Below, piece after piece: positions 37,811 to 49,113 of a DNA stretch of 64,000 nt (position 1 is its first letter; each line of letters starts with the position of its first letter). The notes beneath the pieces are model-generated. The model did no database searches. It was not told the DNA's origin and saw only the letters and a program-made list of their open reading frames with translations. This stretch comes from Climacium dendroides (taxonomy: Eukaryota > Streptophyta > Bryopsida > Hypnales > Climaciaceae), in NCBI GenBank assembly GCA_950106755.1, contig OX467083.1:32793029-32857028 (forward strand), read 5' to 3'. The position numbers and the translations under genes were made by a program.

Positions 37811-37982
37811 CACTAGTAGAAAAGGCAGAAATTTCTGTTGTTTCGGTGACGTTGTTTTGGTCACCGAACAACAGATTTTTGCTGAAATTTGCAGAAATCT
37901 ATAAATTTCAGCAGAAATTTGTTGTTCGGTGACCAAAACAACGTCACCGAAACAACAGAAATTTCTGCCTTTTCTACTAGTG
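37811..37982. mobile_element. CACTA-type foldback MITE with GAT target duplication
   Basis: A 172-bp near-perfect palindrome with ends CACTAGTAGAAAAGGC and the complement GCCTTTTCTACTAGTG. Flanked by 3-bp direct repeats GAT (37808-37810 and 37983-37985), as expected for CACTA/En-Spm transposition. The internal sequence differs from the foldback at 15838, so it is a second subfamily. Non-coding; it should form a strong hairpin. Confidence 0.92.
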
Positions 37983-38045
37983 GATGCACACATTTACCTA
38001 CAACATCAAATTATTCTTAGATGAATGATTCAGGAACCTCTTATA

Positions 38046-39361
38046 TTAACCCCCAAAGGATGAACCAACCTATTTTGGGTTGACGTTTTGGTTTGATGGA
38101 TGTTTTTCTAAACTTTTGTTACACTACTCATAATCAAAAAGCACTTCATTATGTCATTTTGGGAGGCACTTGTCCAATAATTTTAGTCTAACATACAATG
38201 GTAAGATTTGGTTCTCATTCACTTACAAAATTGCCATATCTAATTAAGAAACTCTATTTTATAAATTTAATCACATATATTAATGAAAAAAACTTTTAAT
38301 ATAATAAAAAAATTACAAGATTATTTAATAAATCAAATGAGAACCCTAATTAGAAATTTTAGAAAAAAAATTCACGAGTTTTGATATTTTATTGAGTAAA
38401 ATATTAGCAACTCAAATAAGATACAAATATTTATAATATTTATAATTTATTCCAAAAATCACAAAAGATAATCTTGGAAAATAAACACTTTTAAAAATTT
38501 TCATGTTCTTTTTGTGACTTTTGGAATAAATGAAATAAACTATAAATATTTATAGTCAATTAAATTAATTAGCTTCATGAGAATATAATTTTTTTCCAAT
38601 CAATGCTCAGGAACAAAAGTTATGCCCAAATAAGCTCAAAACTAGGGAGAGGGAGGCAACCAAAACAAATTTCAAAAATTTGAATATTTTTAAAATTTTT
38701 TTTTTTTTTCTCATAGATTATATTTTTATCTACATGGAAAGCTTTGATTCATTCCATTTGAATTTGTTATAAAAACATTCAAAACAATCTTGTTTTTCAG
38801 GCAATTAGAACATCTTCTTGAAAAGATTACTTCTAGGTTTCATTTCTAAATGCAATTTTTACAATTTTTCAAGAAAAAAAGTTCCACATGGTTTATTTTT
38901 CTTGCTATAGCAATCTCACCATTGGAATTAGTGCATTTCAATTCCATCTTAGAGATATTAATAATTTAGATTTTCCTTCTATCTTGTACCTACCTCTATT
39001 TAACAATTTTTTAAAGAATAAAAATTTAAATTTTTTTCTATTTTTTTTTCTTCCCTGAATTCTCAACTCAATTCTCCACTATAAAGATTTCAAGCTCAAA
39101 ACTATATAGTGCAAAAAATTAAAGTTAAGAAGGTTCAAAGTCAAATAATCTAGTTACACAATGTGCTGAAAATTTTGTTTTTTTCACTTTAAACATGAAT
39201 ATCTTGCAATTTGTGATGTCAAAATTTCTGAAATTTTTTCCACACATTCTCATAGATAGATGTGCAAAAAAGTAACTTTCAAATCTTTTTCCTTTTTCTA
39301 AAGAAATGGCAGTTTTGAGTGTTTTTTTGCAGAGAAAAGGCCTTGATCCTTTAGGGGTTAA
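38046..39361 (-). mobile_element. TTAACCCC-family element, 1.3-kb copy
   Basis: Bounded by TTAACCCCCAAAGGA and CCTTTAGGGGTTAA. Its right-hand part (about 38600-39361) is the reverse complement, with divergence, of 63150-63900 and of 60089-60900; landmarks are 'agctttgattcattccatt', 'aatctcaccattggaatta' and 'gcagttttgagtg'. Non-coding, non-autonomous. Confidence 0.65.
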
Positions 39362-39395
39362 ATTTAATATTTATTTTAAGCACATGCATTACTTC

Positions 39396-39563
39396 TACCA
39401 CAACAATTCCGAATTTTGTGAAAAAACTCTAATTATTCTAATTACTCAACTAGCTTTGGCAGTTTTTGTAAGCGCATGATACCACAACAATTCCGAATTT
39501 TGTGAAAAAACTCTAATTATTCTAATTACTCAACTAGCTTTGGCAGTTTTTGTAAGCGCATGA
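39396..39563. repeat. 84-bp perfect tandem duplication
   Basis: Unit 39396-39479 ('taccacaacaattccg' through 'gtaagcgcatga') is repeated exactly at 39480-39563. Confidence 0.95.
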
Positions 39564-40841
39564 AATATTGTCAGGGGCCACTATATAATCCAAGAGAACA
39601 CTCGAAGTCAAAGAAATTCTAAAAAAGGATTGAGTTGAAATAGAGTTCAAAACTAGAGAGACCATCTGAACTCGAAAGGATAAGTTATCAAAACATACCC
39701 ATTCAAGCGCTGATTGCCTTTTCATGGAATTAGTTGCAAAATTTTGAAGTTTGAAATGCTGTGGTCATGATCACTTTCAGAGCATGGGCGCATTTGGAGC
39801 ACACTACCTTAATGCTCGATAGTAAAGTTATGTGAAAACAGGCCAAGTGTCAACGATTCAGATCCTTCTTTTGATTGCACTTGCCACTTATTCAAATTTG
39901 AAAAGTGGGTATGACATCCATGACAATCAAGCGCACAAGCACGTCCTCCGCTTACAAGACAAAGGTGAACATCTCAACTGTCAACCTTGAAGCCCCAAAA
40001 CTAAAGATACAATAACCAAACAGAAAATCAAAGCCCTGACATTAGAAAACCTAAAATGGCAACGATTGACAGAAACCAGACTTCCACCACTAAACAATTA
40101 GATTTACGAAGGAAGCAAAAAACCACATAAAAAGCCATAAAACGCCGCAAACAATTGTACAAACAACTGAAGAGAGAAGTTCTATCTCGGAATATACTAA
40201 CACCTACGGCTATCACTGAATTAATAAGACAATGAATTCCAAAACCAATCAACTCCAATAGTACATAAACAACGATACTCAAGTAAATGAAGGCATATCA
40301 ACACTGCTTCAGCCCTTAGCACCCAGTCCCAGATTGATGTCAACTTCTTCTGAGCTCGCTCCAGACCAACAAGAAGTGCTCAAAATCACCTTATTAAACA
40401 GGTTCGTAAATTGTTTGTGTCTGTGAAAAAGGAGTGGCCGACTTATCACATCATAATCTCACCACGGCCGCCACAATGAGATTCAAGACTGTCAAACCAC
40501 GTCTAAGCGTAAAGCCAGAGCTCGAAAGCTCGGGATGCCACCGCCGACACAATCCCCCCAGGGGGACGCCAAGCCGCCGGTAACAGTAGTGTATGCACAT
40601 CAGGCCCGGCCAGCACGTGGAGTGGGACGAACAGGGACTCCCAAGTACCTAAAATACATACTGAAAAGCCCCGTCTGAAAGCTAACGATCGACATCACCA
40701 CTTGTGATACCTCACTCAATTCCATGCCGATGGTACCGTCTGAAAATTGCCTCATCATTCCCAGAACCAAAATTCAAAGGCCAGCTGGATCCTGCACCGA
40801 GAAATAACGTAAAACCTAACAAGGAAAATTAAATCAACTCA

Positions 40842-42524
40842 CTATTGACCGGCTTCCGAAGATTTCTTCTTCTTCTTCTTCTCACTCTTCTCTACACTCT
40901 TCTCTACACTAACGGGAACGTCCTCCATCTCCACGTCCACGGTCTTCTTCTTCTTCTTCTTCTTCTCCGTCGTGCCTTCGCCGTTCGAGACGGCGGCCTC
41001 GCCCTCCGCATCGCTCTTCTTCGCCTTCTTCTTCTTGTGGGAAGCTTCCGGCGTTTGTTGAACGGGACTCAGAGCGGCTTCCTTCGAACGCTTCTTCTCG
41101 CTCTTCGAACCATTCTCGGACACTGCGACCACGGGAGTCGAGGGCTCCGCTTTGCTCTTCTTCTCCTTCTTCTCCTTGGCAGGAGTTTCTTCCACGGCGG
41201 CGGCGGCGGCTTCCGCGGGCTCCGCGGCTTCCTCCACCCGCTCAGGCTTCTTCGCAGGCGCAGAATCAAAAACGGGCACACGAAGCCACTCCGCAGGCGT
41301 CTTCTCGTTCGGCTTGCCGTGCTTGTCCAGGAGACCGTCGTTGATCATCTTCTTCTTCGTGCTCGCACGAGGACCCAGGCCCCACTTACGCGGATACGTG
41401 TCCCGCTCCATCACCACCCTCTTCACCTTCGCCACCACGCCGTGGTCGCACGTCGCCATCACCGCAGTGGTCATCTGCGCCACGCCAATTGCGATGGCCT
41501 CGCCCTTCGTCGTCATCAAAACAACCTCCTCGCCCACCTCGATGCCTTGCTCGTACCTCAACAGACCAGGAATCATCAACTTCGCGCCGTAGCAAATGGC
41601 GTTCACCGCGCTGTCCTTCACCACGCAACGCTTGTAGCTCGTCAAAAGAACCTCCAGAGGCATGATCACGCGACGCAAGTAGCTCTCGTCCTTGTGGTTG
41701 TCGTACACCCACTGCGCGTCCAGAACGTCGTGCATCGTCACCAGGTTGTCCTTCTCGCCCAAAATCCCAGACCTGACCCTACGAAGCTCCTGCATGTGAC
41801 CGCCCACGCCCAAAAGAAGACCCAAGTGCACGCACAGCGTCCGAATGTAAGTCCCGGCCTCGCAAGACACCCAGAACACCACCAAGTGACGCTCCGCGTC
41901 GTACTCAAGCAACTTGCTCTCGTAAATGGTGCGAATGCGCAGCTGACGCTTCACGGCGGAGATCAGCGGGGGACGCTGAAACAGAGCGCCAGTTAGGGTT
42001 TCGATGGCCTGAGCCACCTTCGCCACAGACTCCACCGCGGAATGCAAACGCGCCACGCACACGTACTCCTTGCCCGCGCCCTGCTGCGCCTTCACCAGAC
42101 GCGTCGCGCGGTCCACGCACACGATCAAGCTGCCCGTCACCTTGGGATCCAAAGTACCGCTGTGACCCGTCTTGTCCACACGCAGCATGCGACGAATCCA
42201 AGCCACCACCTCGTGCGACGAAGGGTTCGCAGGCTTGTCCAAGTTGATCACGCCGTAACGCACGTAGTCGTGCAGCGGACGCTTCAGCGGCGTGTGACCC
42301 GTCGGCAAAGGAGTGTAGTGACCCGTCCGCACGTTCAGCTTGTCGTAATTCTTCAGCAGAATTGGCCACTTCGAGGTGTCCAGCGGAGGCGTCGTCGACT
42401 GCGGCTTGATCAAGTAGTCCGTGTCCGCCTGCTCAGGGTCGCCCAACACCTGCTTCGTCGCTCCGTCCACATCCTCCTCGCGCGGCTTCTCTTTCCGCTT
42501 CTTCTTGCTCTCCGAGCCGGCCAT
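40842..42524 (-). CDS. CBF5: Dyskerin/CBF5 pseudouridine synthase, left copy
   Basis: Catalytic subunit of H/ACA snoRNPs: it converts uridine to pseudouridine in rRNA and snRNA and is part of telomerase RNP; it acts in the nucleolus. Intronless, 560 aa. Order: basic N-terminus (SKKKRKEK); dyskerin-like extension and TruB catalytic domain (about 85-290) with [15 protein letters not shown] and [12 protein letters not shown], catalytic D126; [18 protein letters not shown] domain (about 296-370); lysine-rich nuclear-targeting tail with KKKKKK runs (about 440-560). The start at 42524 is the first ATG in frame. Protein and DNA are identical to the right copy, in opposite orientation. GC-rich codons contrast with the AT-rich spacer. 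The single-exon structure matches plant CBF5 genes as I know them. Confidence 0.96.
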   Translation of the reverse strand: MAGSESKKKRKEKPREEDVDGATKQVLGDPEQADTDYLIKPQSTTPPLDTSKWPILLKNYDKLNVRTGHYTPLPTGHTPLKRPLHDYVRYGVINLDKPANPSSHEVVAWIRRMLRVDKTGHSGTLDPKVTGSLIVCVDRATRLVKAQQGAGKEYVCVARLHSAVESVAKVAQAIETLTGALFQRPPLISAVKRQLRIRTIYESKLLEYDAERHLVVFWVSCEAGTYIRTLCVHLGLLLGVGGHMQELRRVRSGILGEKDNLVTMHDVLDAQWVYDNHKDESYLRRVIMPLEVLLTSYKRCVVKDSAVNAICYGAKLMIPGLLRYEQGIEVGEEVVLMTTKGEAIAIGVAQMTTAVMATCDHGVVAKVKRVVMERDTYPRKWGLGPRASTKKKMINDGLLDKHGKPNEKTPAEWLRVPVFDSAPAKKPERVEEAAEPAEAAAAAVEETPAKEKKEKKSKAEPSTPVVAVSENGSKSEKKRSKEAALSPVQQTPEASHKKKKAKKSDAEGEAAVSNGEGTTEKKKKKKKTVDVEMEDVPVSVEKSVEKSEKKKKKKSSEAGQ

Positions 42525-42803
42525 CGCTCTCCGACGACCCTCCCCCAAACGAAACCTTCCACCTGCTCACACTCTTAATAAAACCCCTAAAACCCCACTC
42601 GCGGAATGAAAAATATAGACAACACTCGAAAGAACGAAGGATTGGTACAATTACTGGAGCTACGGCGCCGAGGAAGTCCCGAAGCAGCGGAGAATCAACG
42701 TCTGCACCGGACAAGAGGACATTGTGCGGGTGCAAGCGCTGCGGGGTGAGACGGAACTGCCATGCCTGCTGCCGAGGAGGGCGAACCTGCAAGCTGTGGG
42801 GAA

Positions 42804-42820
42804 TTAGGGTTTAGGGTTTA
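42804..42820 (-). promoter_or_regulatory. Telo-box doublet, left CBF5 promoter
   Basis: Read on the minus strand it is TAAACCCTAAACCCTAA, about 280 bp upstream of the CBF5 start. Mirror copy of the motif at 48818-48834. Telo boxes are typical of plant translation and ribosome-biogenesis promoters. Confidence 0.7.
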
Positions 42821-44619
42821 GCGCTCGGGAAGGGGAAGGACGCCGCTGGCTGGCGCCACGGCATCTGAGCCGTCCGTCGTGGGGGGGTGCCCTGATCAGT
42901 CCAGCCAGGAGATTGGAGACTTGAAATTCTGAAGAATGCTTGATTCTCTGCAGTGGGGTACACTCGCAAGGAGGAGGAAGATCTTTAGGTCAAGGGGTGT
43001 AAATCAGCTCTCAAATTGTAATTTCTGAAAGGAGTCCAAACTGATTGGGGAGGTGAAATTTGAAAAGTCTTTCAACAGAAGATGCTCACAGGATGCCCAA
43101 AATGTGATTTTTTTTTTTTTTTCCCGGAGTATAACTTTTCATCTGGGCACCTAATCAATTTTCTTAAAATTCCCATGAAGAGGGTGAATGTCCCCATCTT
43201 GTGTCAAAATGTTTGAGAACATGCATGAACCAATTAATGGTGTTGAGGACATTTTGAAGGTGGTATCATAAATCAATGGCACTACAAGTGTTCATCCCTT
43301 GATATGCACATTATTATCGCAATGTGAGTTTAGTAGCTGAAAATCACACGGATTATGTTACTTTCGTACATCAATCTAATGTTGGACTCTCCGTAAACAA
43401 CCTTTCCAAACCTACGATCAAGGTGGATTTGTGATTTGAAAAGGCGTGAGCCATTGAAACTCTCTATTATTAGGTATTCGTCAATCAATTATATGGTGTG
43501 CCTAGCATTCTGTTCTTATCTTCTATTTGTGTCTAGTTATGTAATGTTTAAGTAGTTTTGGATCCCTTCGGTTGCAACAAGGCACTTGGATGGATTCCTT
43601 GGTTGATGAGGAAGTGTTGCATCCAGTTGACGTAGGTTTGAATCCGCGTGAGTGCTTGAAGTGCCTTCTACCTATTGTGCACGATATTCAAGTGTCTCAG
43701 ATCTAACTAGTAGATTTGAGGATACTTAAATGTTGTGCAAAACAGATAGGATGATTTTTTAAGCAAGTTAATAATGAGTTTGATCATTTCTATTGTAGCG
43801 TAGATTTCTCCCCCCTTCTTCATAAAAGCACTTATAAGTAGTATGAGCTTTTTACTAAACAAACATTTTAAAAGATGGTGATATTGTTGAGATGCATTTG
43901 ATTATTCCAAATTCTCCAAAAATTGATTTGAAGGTTCATTGTATGGCTTTGAAATTTCATAGAATCTTAGAATTTCCAAAACTTTACTTTAAAATACTTC
44001 CTTGGCCTAGGTCCTAAGTCCTTTTGTAATTTTCATTTACTTTTTGATTCTTAAATGCCTTAGAGATTGATTTAGATATGAAATTTTAATAGTATCATTA
44101 GGCTTGATTTGAGTACATTTAAGTGAGATTTCTTCAATAGGTGAATTAAATTATTATTTCCTATATTTGATAAAAATTTAAAAAATTTCAATTGGCATTT
44201 TTGGAATGAAGGATTCTAAAGTAGAAAAGAGGTTTAAATTGCGAAATTAACCATCACATATATCCACAACAATGATAAATTTGAAGTTTGTATACCTTAA
44301 GTCCATAAGATTGCATGAGATCTAACTAGAAATCTAACTAGAAGAAATTGGTTACACCATCAAAAAAACTTCAATTCACTTCTTTATTGCAAACAAAATA
44401 TTTACAATGAAATGTCTTAAAATGTCTTTGCAACTATGCAAGAAGGAAATTGTAGAGGTACTACAAACACGACTTTGTCTTATTAGAAAGTGAAAAATCT
44501 AGTCTCTTACCAAACTAAATGATATTGATGAAATCACATAGAATACAAAAACTACATTATGCATGAAGAAAATATAACAACTTGAAGTAAGTACACATAA
44601 TCACTATATATTGTACACA

Positions 44620-45250
44620 ATGTCTTTACTTTGGAAAATCTAAGATAGTCATTATAGTAGAACCACCCATAGTCAACCAATTAAGTGATTCCATACATGT
44701 AGAACAATATAAAGCAATGCAAATTTTTTGCCATGTAAGAATGTAGAAATCACAGGGATTGCAAATTTTTTGGTAGTCAAAAGTTGACCTGAACCCATAG
44801 GCCCAATGTATAACCCCTTCCAATTCTGATCCTTCAAGAACTACTTACTCGCTCACTACTTCCTACTTTCTTGCTCACTACTGTAGGGCATGTGTCGTGA
44901 CCTTATTAGTCCCAACCTTGAAAAAGAGATAAGAACATGTTTCAAGCCTTGGTTGGAAATAGCTTCACCCTACAGGTTGGGTATGGATCCTTGATCGAGA
45001 ATGGGTAGTTCTACCATATTGTCTCATGAAATTTGTGGCACATGAATAAGAGAAGAATGACAATTCTAGAGTTAGGTTCTGAAATGAAGAGACAATAAGG
45101 TAGGGGTCACAATTAGGTCTTACTTGAAACTTAAAACTTAAACGCAATGGAATTGTTGGGGAGTGAAGTGTTATGATGACCATCCTCGAAACATTTGCTA
45201 CAAAACTATCTCAAAGTGGGAGATAGTAAAATATATACAGTTCCTAAATC
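44620..45250 (+). repeat. Dispersed repeat family C, copy 2
   Basis: Loose match to 35865-36350 ('agtagaaccacccatag', 'cagggattgc', 'gaacccatag', 'gggtagttctacc'). Non-coding. A weaker third relative may lie at about 53560-53790. Confidence 0.5.
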
Positions 45251-45380
45251 CCAGTATGAAATCGCATGCGACATCCTCTTGTAAGTTGCATTATTGAACT
45301 CATCCTCACGTATTGTACCTGGAGCTTGGAGCATCTAGAATCTACATCAAGAAGAGAGAGTGCAGAGATCACGCAGGTAG

Positions 45381-45561
45381 TTTTTCAACAAATGATGCTC
45401 ACAGGATGCCCAAAATGTGATTTTTTTTTTTCCGGAGTATAACTTTTGATGTGGGCACCTAATCAATTTTCTTAAAATTCCCATGAAGAGGGTGAATGTC
45501 CCCATCTTGTGTCAGAATGTTGAGAACATGCACAAACCAATTAATGGTGCTGAGGACATTT
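45381..45561 (+). repeat. Third, diverged copy of the arm-terminal segment
   Basis: About 180 bp matching 43070-43252 of the left arm in the same orientation ('gatgctcacaggatgcccaa', 'gagggtgaatgtccccatc'), with a shorter T run and roughly one change in ten to fifteen bases. It shows that the end of the duplicated unit is itself a dispersed repeat. Confidence 0.85.
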
Positions 45562-45775
45562 TCCAACGACAAAGAATCTCTCCATGCAAAAGAGAAATGC
45601 AACTATTCATCTTCTAAATTTTTGGTGAAAAATGGAAGTTATTCTACAGTAGTTTGACTTCTAATAAGTGCTTTGGTATTTTTTTGAGCCAACAATTCAC
45701 ATAGTATCAAAACAAATGATCTCCACCGTAACTAGCTCCTCCTTTAAGGGTTAAAAATTAACTATGTAAATCCCT
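45562..45775 (+). repeat. Dispersed repeat family A, copy in the spacer
   Basis: Directly follows the third arm-end copy. Shares 'gacaaagaatct', 'aactattcat' and 'aagtgctttgg' with 1041-1245. Confidence 0.6.
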
Positions 45776-47688
45776 ACCTGTGTTTTCAAGTGCTTGTTGA
45801 AGAGACACTTGGTCCTTAAGGGATTATGTAATTGCTTGGGTCATAATTTTACAATAAGAAACTAGAATTTTGCATTGAATTCATGTGTTGAGTATATAAA
45901 GACCATGCAACTTAACAAAAAAACACTAGTAGAATGTTACAGTGTGGTGTTGAAGGACAATGTTGGCACCAAGTTAGTATCTTATGAATATGGGCCTACT
46001 AGAATTCTTCCTTGGTGTCCATAGACCACCTATTTTTCACTTGTGATCGATTTATTTACTTCCTTTACTTATTTAAGGATGTTAGCTTTTATTTCTTTTT
46101 AACATTCTATTGAAGTTTATTCTAAATAAATCCTAGTAGAAATACAATAATTAAAAAAATATAGTATAATATTTTAATTTATTTCATTTCACCTAAGTGT
46201 TATTGATTGATTTCTTTACTAAGTGGGTGAATGGATGGAAACTAAATTCCTAGAGGTAGTTGGGTTAAATAATGAATTACACTTCTCTTCACTTATGATA
46301 TGGTAGTTCCAACTAGCATTTTTCTTCAATGGATTTTGTCAAATGAACTTATTGAATTATAAATTGGTATTTATTGAATTTGGAAGGAATATGCTTGTGG
46401 TCCCATATAATAAAGATAAAAAGTCCATTGGCAAATAAATCTTACTTTCCATTATACTAAAATGACTAATGTTGAAATATATTGTAGCTAGAGTGATTTG
46501 CAAAAATATCTACTCCATCTCTTAAAGTAAATATTTTATTTTAACCTCTATAAAATTCATAAAAAGAAGATAGATGTTCATTGAATGTTTTAAGCATAAT
46601 AAATTATTGTATGAGAATAACATAGATATGAGACTCTTTTCTTTTGCAAGTTTATTATTTCTTCACATCCCTATACATAGACTAAATCAAAGCCTTGCTC
46701 AAAAGTATGAAGCATAGAATGACCACGTGAGTCACATGGTTGAAGACTAAACCAATTTGTCATTTCAGTATAGTTGGATGTACTTCATTTGTTTCACATA
46801 GCTTTCACAACAAACTCTTGGAGAATACATGTTTTACAACTATTTTGAATTTTTTTCAACAATATATTATTTTATGATCATGAATAGAAATTTAAAATAA
46901 AATAAAATAAAAAATTTATAGATATTTCTCAAATCAACTTCAAAGCATTTGACTTTTACAAGTCACCAATATTACAATATACATATGTAACATATGTGTT
47001 TAATAAATGATTAGCGTAAATTATGTCATACATTGATTAGAAAAAAGAACCAAAGATTTGATAACATTACTTTCCCCTAAAAGTAAAATTATAGCTCTTC
47101 AAAAATTGACAATATATTCAAAGACACTTCATTGTACTATATATAATAAAATTAAAATTAAAACATTAATTGAAAAGCAAAAAAATGTCTTGTTATTTGA
47201 CAACAATCATAAAATAGCTGAAAAAATCATAAAGCATGTAAAAGCTCATAGCCTATGAAGGAGAATCAAAAAAGGGGAAATTGATTATAGAATTATCTAA
47301 ACCAATGGTCTCAAAGCTAGCTAAATTTTGCAAAAATATCATTTAGAAAACCTTATAGCTACATGCCCATTGAAATTAATGGGCTAAAATCATGTCATTT
47401 TTGCCATATTCTACATATGAATTGATGATAGTAAGAAAAGGTGCAAAAGACTTAAGTCATTTCCCATCCACAGGTCATTGATTACCTCAATTTCAACGTA
47501 GGTTGGAATTTATAGTTGAAGTGGCTTAATTTGGGCTATCCATCTAGCTTAGCCATTCTCTTAGATCCCTTAATTTGGAATAATCACTACTCTCTCTCTC
47601 CTTCTCAATTTGTTGCATTGCCTTCACTTCCTTTTTTTTGCCTTAGATCTTAGAGTATTGTAGGAAGTCCTAAAATTGGACAAACCCT

Positions 47689-48255
47689 TTAACCTTTAAA
47701 ATCTCAAAGCCATTTTTGTGTTGAAACCACTCAAAACTACTACATTTTGCTATGTTCACCTACAAATTTCTATTTTTTTTGAAACCTAACCATTAGATTT
47801 TGTCCTACACTTGTCTTAAATCAAGTCATAAAAATTTTGTGATTTTTAATTGTATAGATTGAAAGATATTAGCATTCAAAGAAAAGAATTTTTTTTAAGA
47901 AGTTGCTATGATTGCGAAGAAGCTCCATATTTTTCACATCACTAATCTAAATGGATGAATTAAAGCTTCCTATTTAGAAAAAATTATAATCTACAAGAAA
48001 AAAAATTAAAATTTTTATTTCAATTTTGGGTGGATTTTTTTGTTGCCTGGTCTCCCATGCACCATTTTGAAGTTATTGTGGCATAATCTTTCGTCCCATA
48101 CACCAATTGAAATAAAAATTAGATTCCCCCAAAGCTCATAAGTTTCTCTATTTAATGAGAAAGTTTCAAAAAGTTTCTTGTAAAAATTTGAGATCACAAC
48201 AACTTCCCTAAAATCCAATTTGTCCCTTGTAGGGACAATGGGCCTTTAGGGATAA
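47689..48255 (+). mobile_element. TTAACCCC-family element, copy in the spacer
   Basis: Starts TTAACCTTTAAAA and ends near CCTTTAGGGATAAA. The interior follows 60089-60998 and 63150 onward in order: 'cactcaaaact', 'agattgaaagatatt', 'cacatcactaatct', 'tggcataat.ttt' and 'gtcccttgtagggac'. Shorter than other copies, so internally deleted. It ends about 75 bp before the right arm of the CBF5 duplication. Confidence 0.7.
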
Positions 48256-48817
48256 AAACACTTTATAACATTGAGGTATATATTGCTTTTGACAATGTAC
48301 TAATTATATTTGCCAATGCATCAACAATGCACATATCAAGGGATGAACACTTGTAGTGCCATTGATTTATGATACCACCTTCAAAATGTCCTCAACACCA
48401 TTAATTGGTTCATGCATGTTCTCAAACATTTTGACACAAGATGGGGACATTCACCCTCTTCATGGGAATTTTAAGAAAATTGATTAGGTGCCCAGATGAA
48501 AAGTTATACTCCGGGAAAAAAAAAAAAAAATCACATTTTGGGCATCCTGTGAGCATCTTCTGTTGAAAGACTTTTCAAATTTCACCTCCCCAATCAGTTT
48601 GGACTCCTTTCAGAAATTACAATTTGAGAGCTGATTTACACCCCTTGACCTAAAGATCTTCCTCCTCCTTGCGAGTGTACCCCACTGCAGAGAATCAAGC
48701 ATTCTTCAGAATTTCAAGTCTCCAATCTCCTGGCTGGACTGATCAGGGCACCCCCCCACGACGGACGGCTCAGATGCCGTGGCGCCAGCCAGCGGCGTCC
48801 TTCCCCTTCCCGAGCGC

Positions 48818-48834
48818 TAAACCCTAAACCCTAA
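48818..48834 (+). promoter_or_regulatory. Telo-box doublet, right CBF5 promoter
   Basis: TAAACCCTAAACCCTAA, 280 bp upstream of the start codon at 49114, at the start of a GC-rich leader. Same motif class as at 4344-4366 upstream of ThrRS. Confidence 0.7.
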
Positions 48835-49113
48835 TTCCCCACAGCTTGCAGGTTCGCCCTCCTCGGCAGCAGGCATGGCAGTTCCGTCTCACCCCGCAGC
48901 GCTTGCACCCGCACAATGTCCTCTTGTCCGGTGCAGACGTTGATTCTCCGCTGCTTCGGGACTTCCTCGGCGCCGTAGCTCCAGTAATTGTACCAATCCT
49001 TCGTTCTTTCGAGTGTTGTCTATATTTTTCATTCCGCGAGTGGGGTTTTAGGGGTTTTATTAAGAGTGTGAGCAGGTGGAAGGTTTCGTTTGGGGGAGGG
49101 TCGTCGGAGAGCG

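Larger units (their letters stand above)
35678..40325. other. Intergenic region with repeats
   Basis: No supported gene. It holds a dispersed family (35865-36350, related to 44620-45250), three tandem duplications, a CACTA foldback and a TTAACCCC-family element, listed separately. 39730-40325 is more balanced in composition and lies just beyond the 3' flank of the left CBF5 copy; its minus strand has an 84-codon hydrophobic frame (40028-40282) with no recognisable homology. Confidence 0.5.
40326..43306. repeat. Left arm of the 2.98-kb CBF5 inverted duplication
   Basis: Every position p in this arm pairs with 91638-p in 48332-51312 as reverse complement. I found no mismatch in the coding region, the 3' flank or the promoter, and a 15-T run is matched by a 15-A run. 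The inner end is at 43306 (after 'cttgatatg') and the outer end at 40326 (at 'gtcccag'). Beyond both ends similarity stops abruptly. Confidence 0.95.
43307..48331. other. Spacer between the CBF5 inverted arms
   Basis: 5.0 kb of mostly AT-rich sequence with no supported gene. It includes dispersed family C (44620-45250), a third diverged copy of the arm end (45381-45561), a family A copy (45562-45775) and a TTAACCCC-family copy (47689-48255). The first 500 bp, next to the left arm, is less AT-rich, but no exon could be recognised. Confidence 0.6.

Noticed and set aside
40845..41996. 383-codon open frame antisense to CBF5 (mirrored at 49642-50793) and several other long frames in the arms
   Set aside because: Leu/His/Arg-rich shadow translations produced by the GC-rich codons and AAG repeats of CBF5 on the opposite strand; no domain or start context.
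42433..42792. 119-codon frame across the CBF5 leader (mirrored at 48846-49205)
   Set aside because: It runs through the telo-box leader into CBF5 in a different frame, lacks a proper ATG start and has no recognisable domain; treated as 5' UTR.
49090..49113. Longer CBF5 N-terminus starting at TTG 49090 (mirror 42548)
   Set aside because: A non-ATG start would be needed; the ATG at 49114 is the first after an in-frame TGA and gives the expected basic N-terminus.
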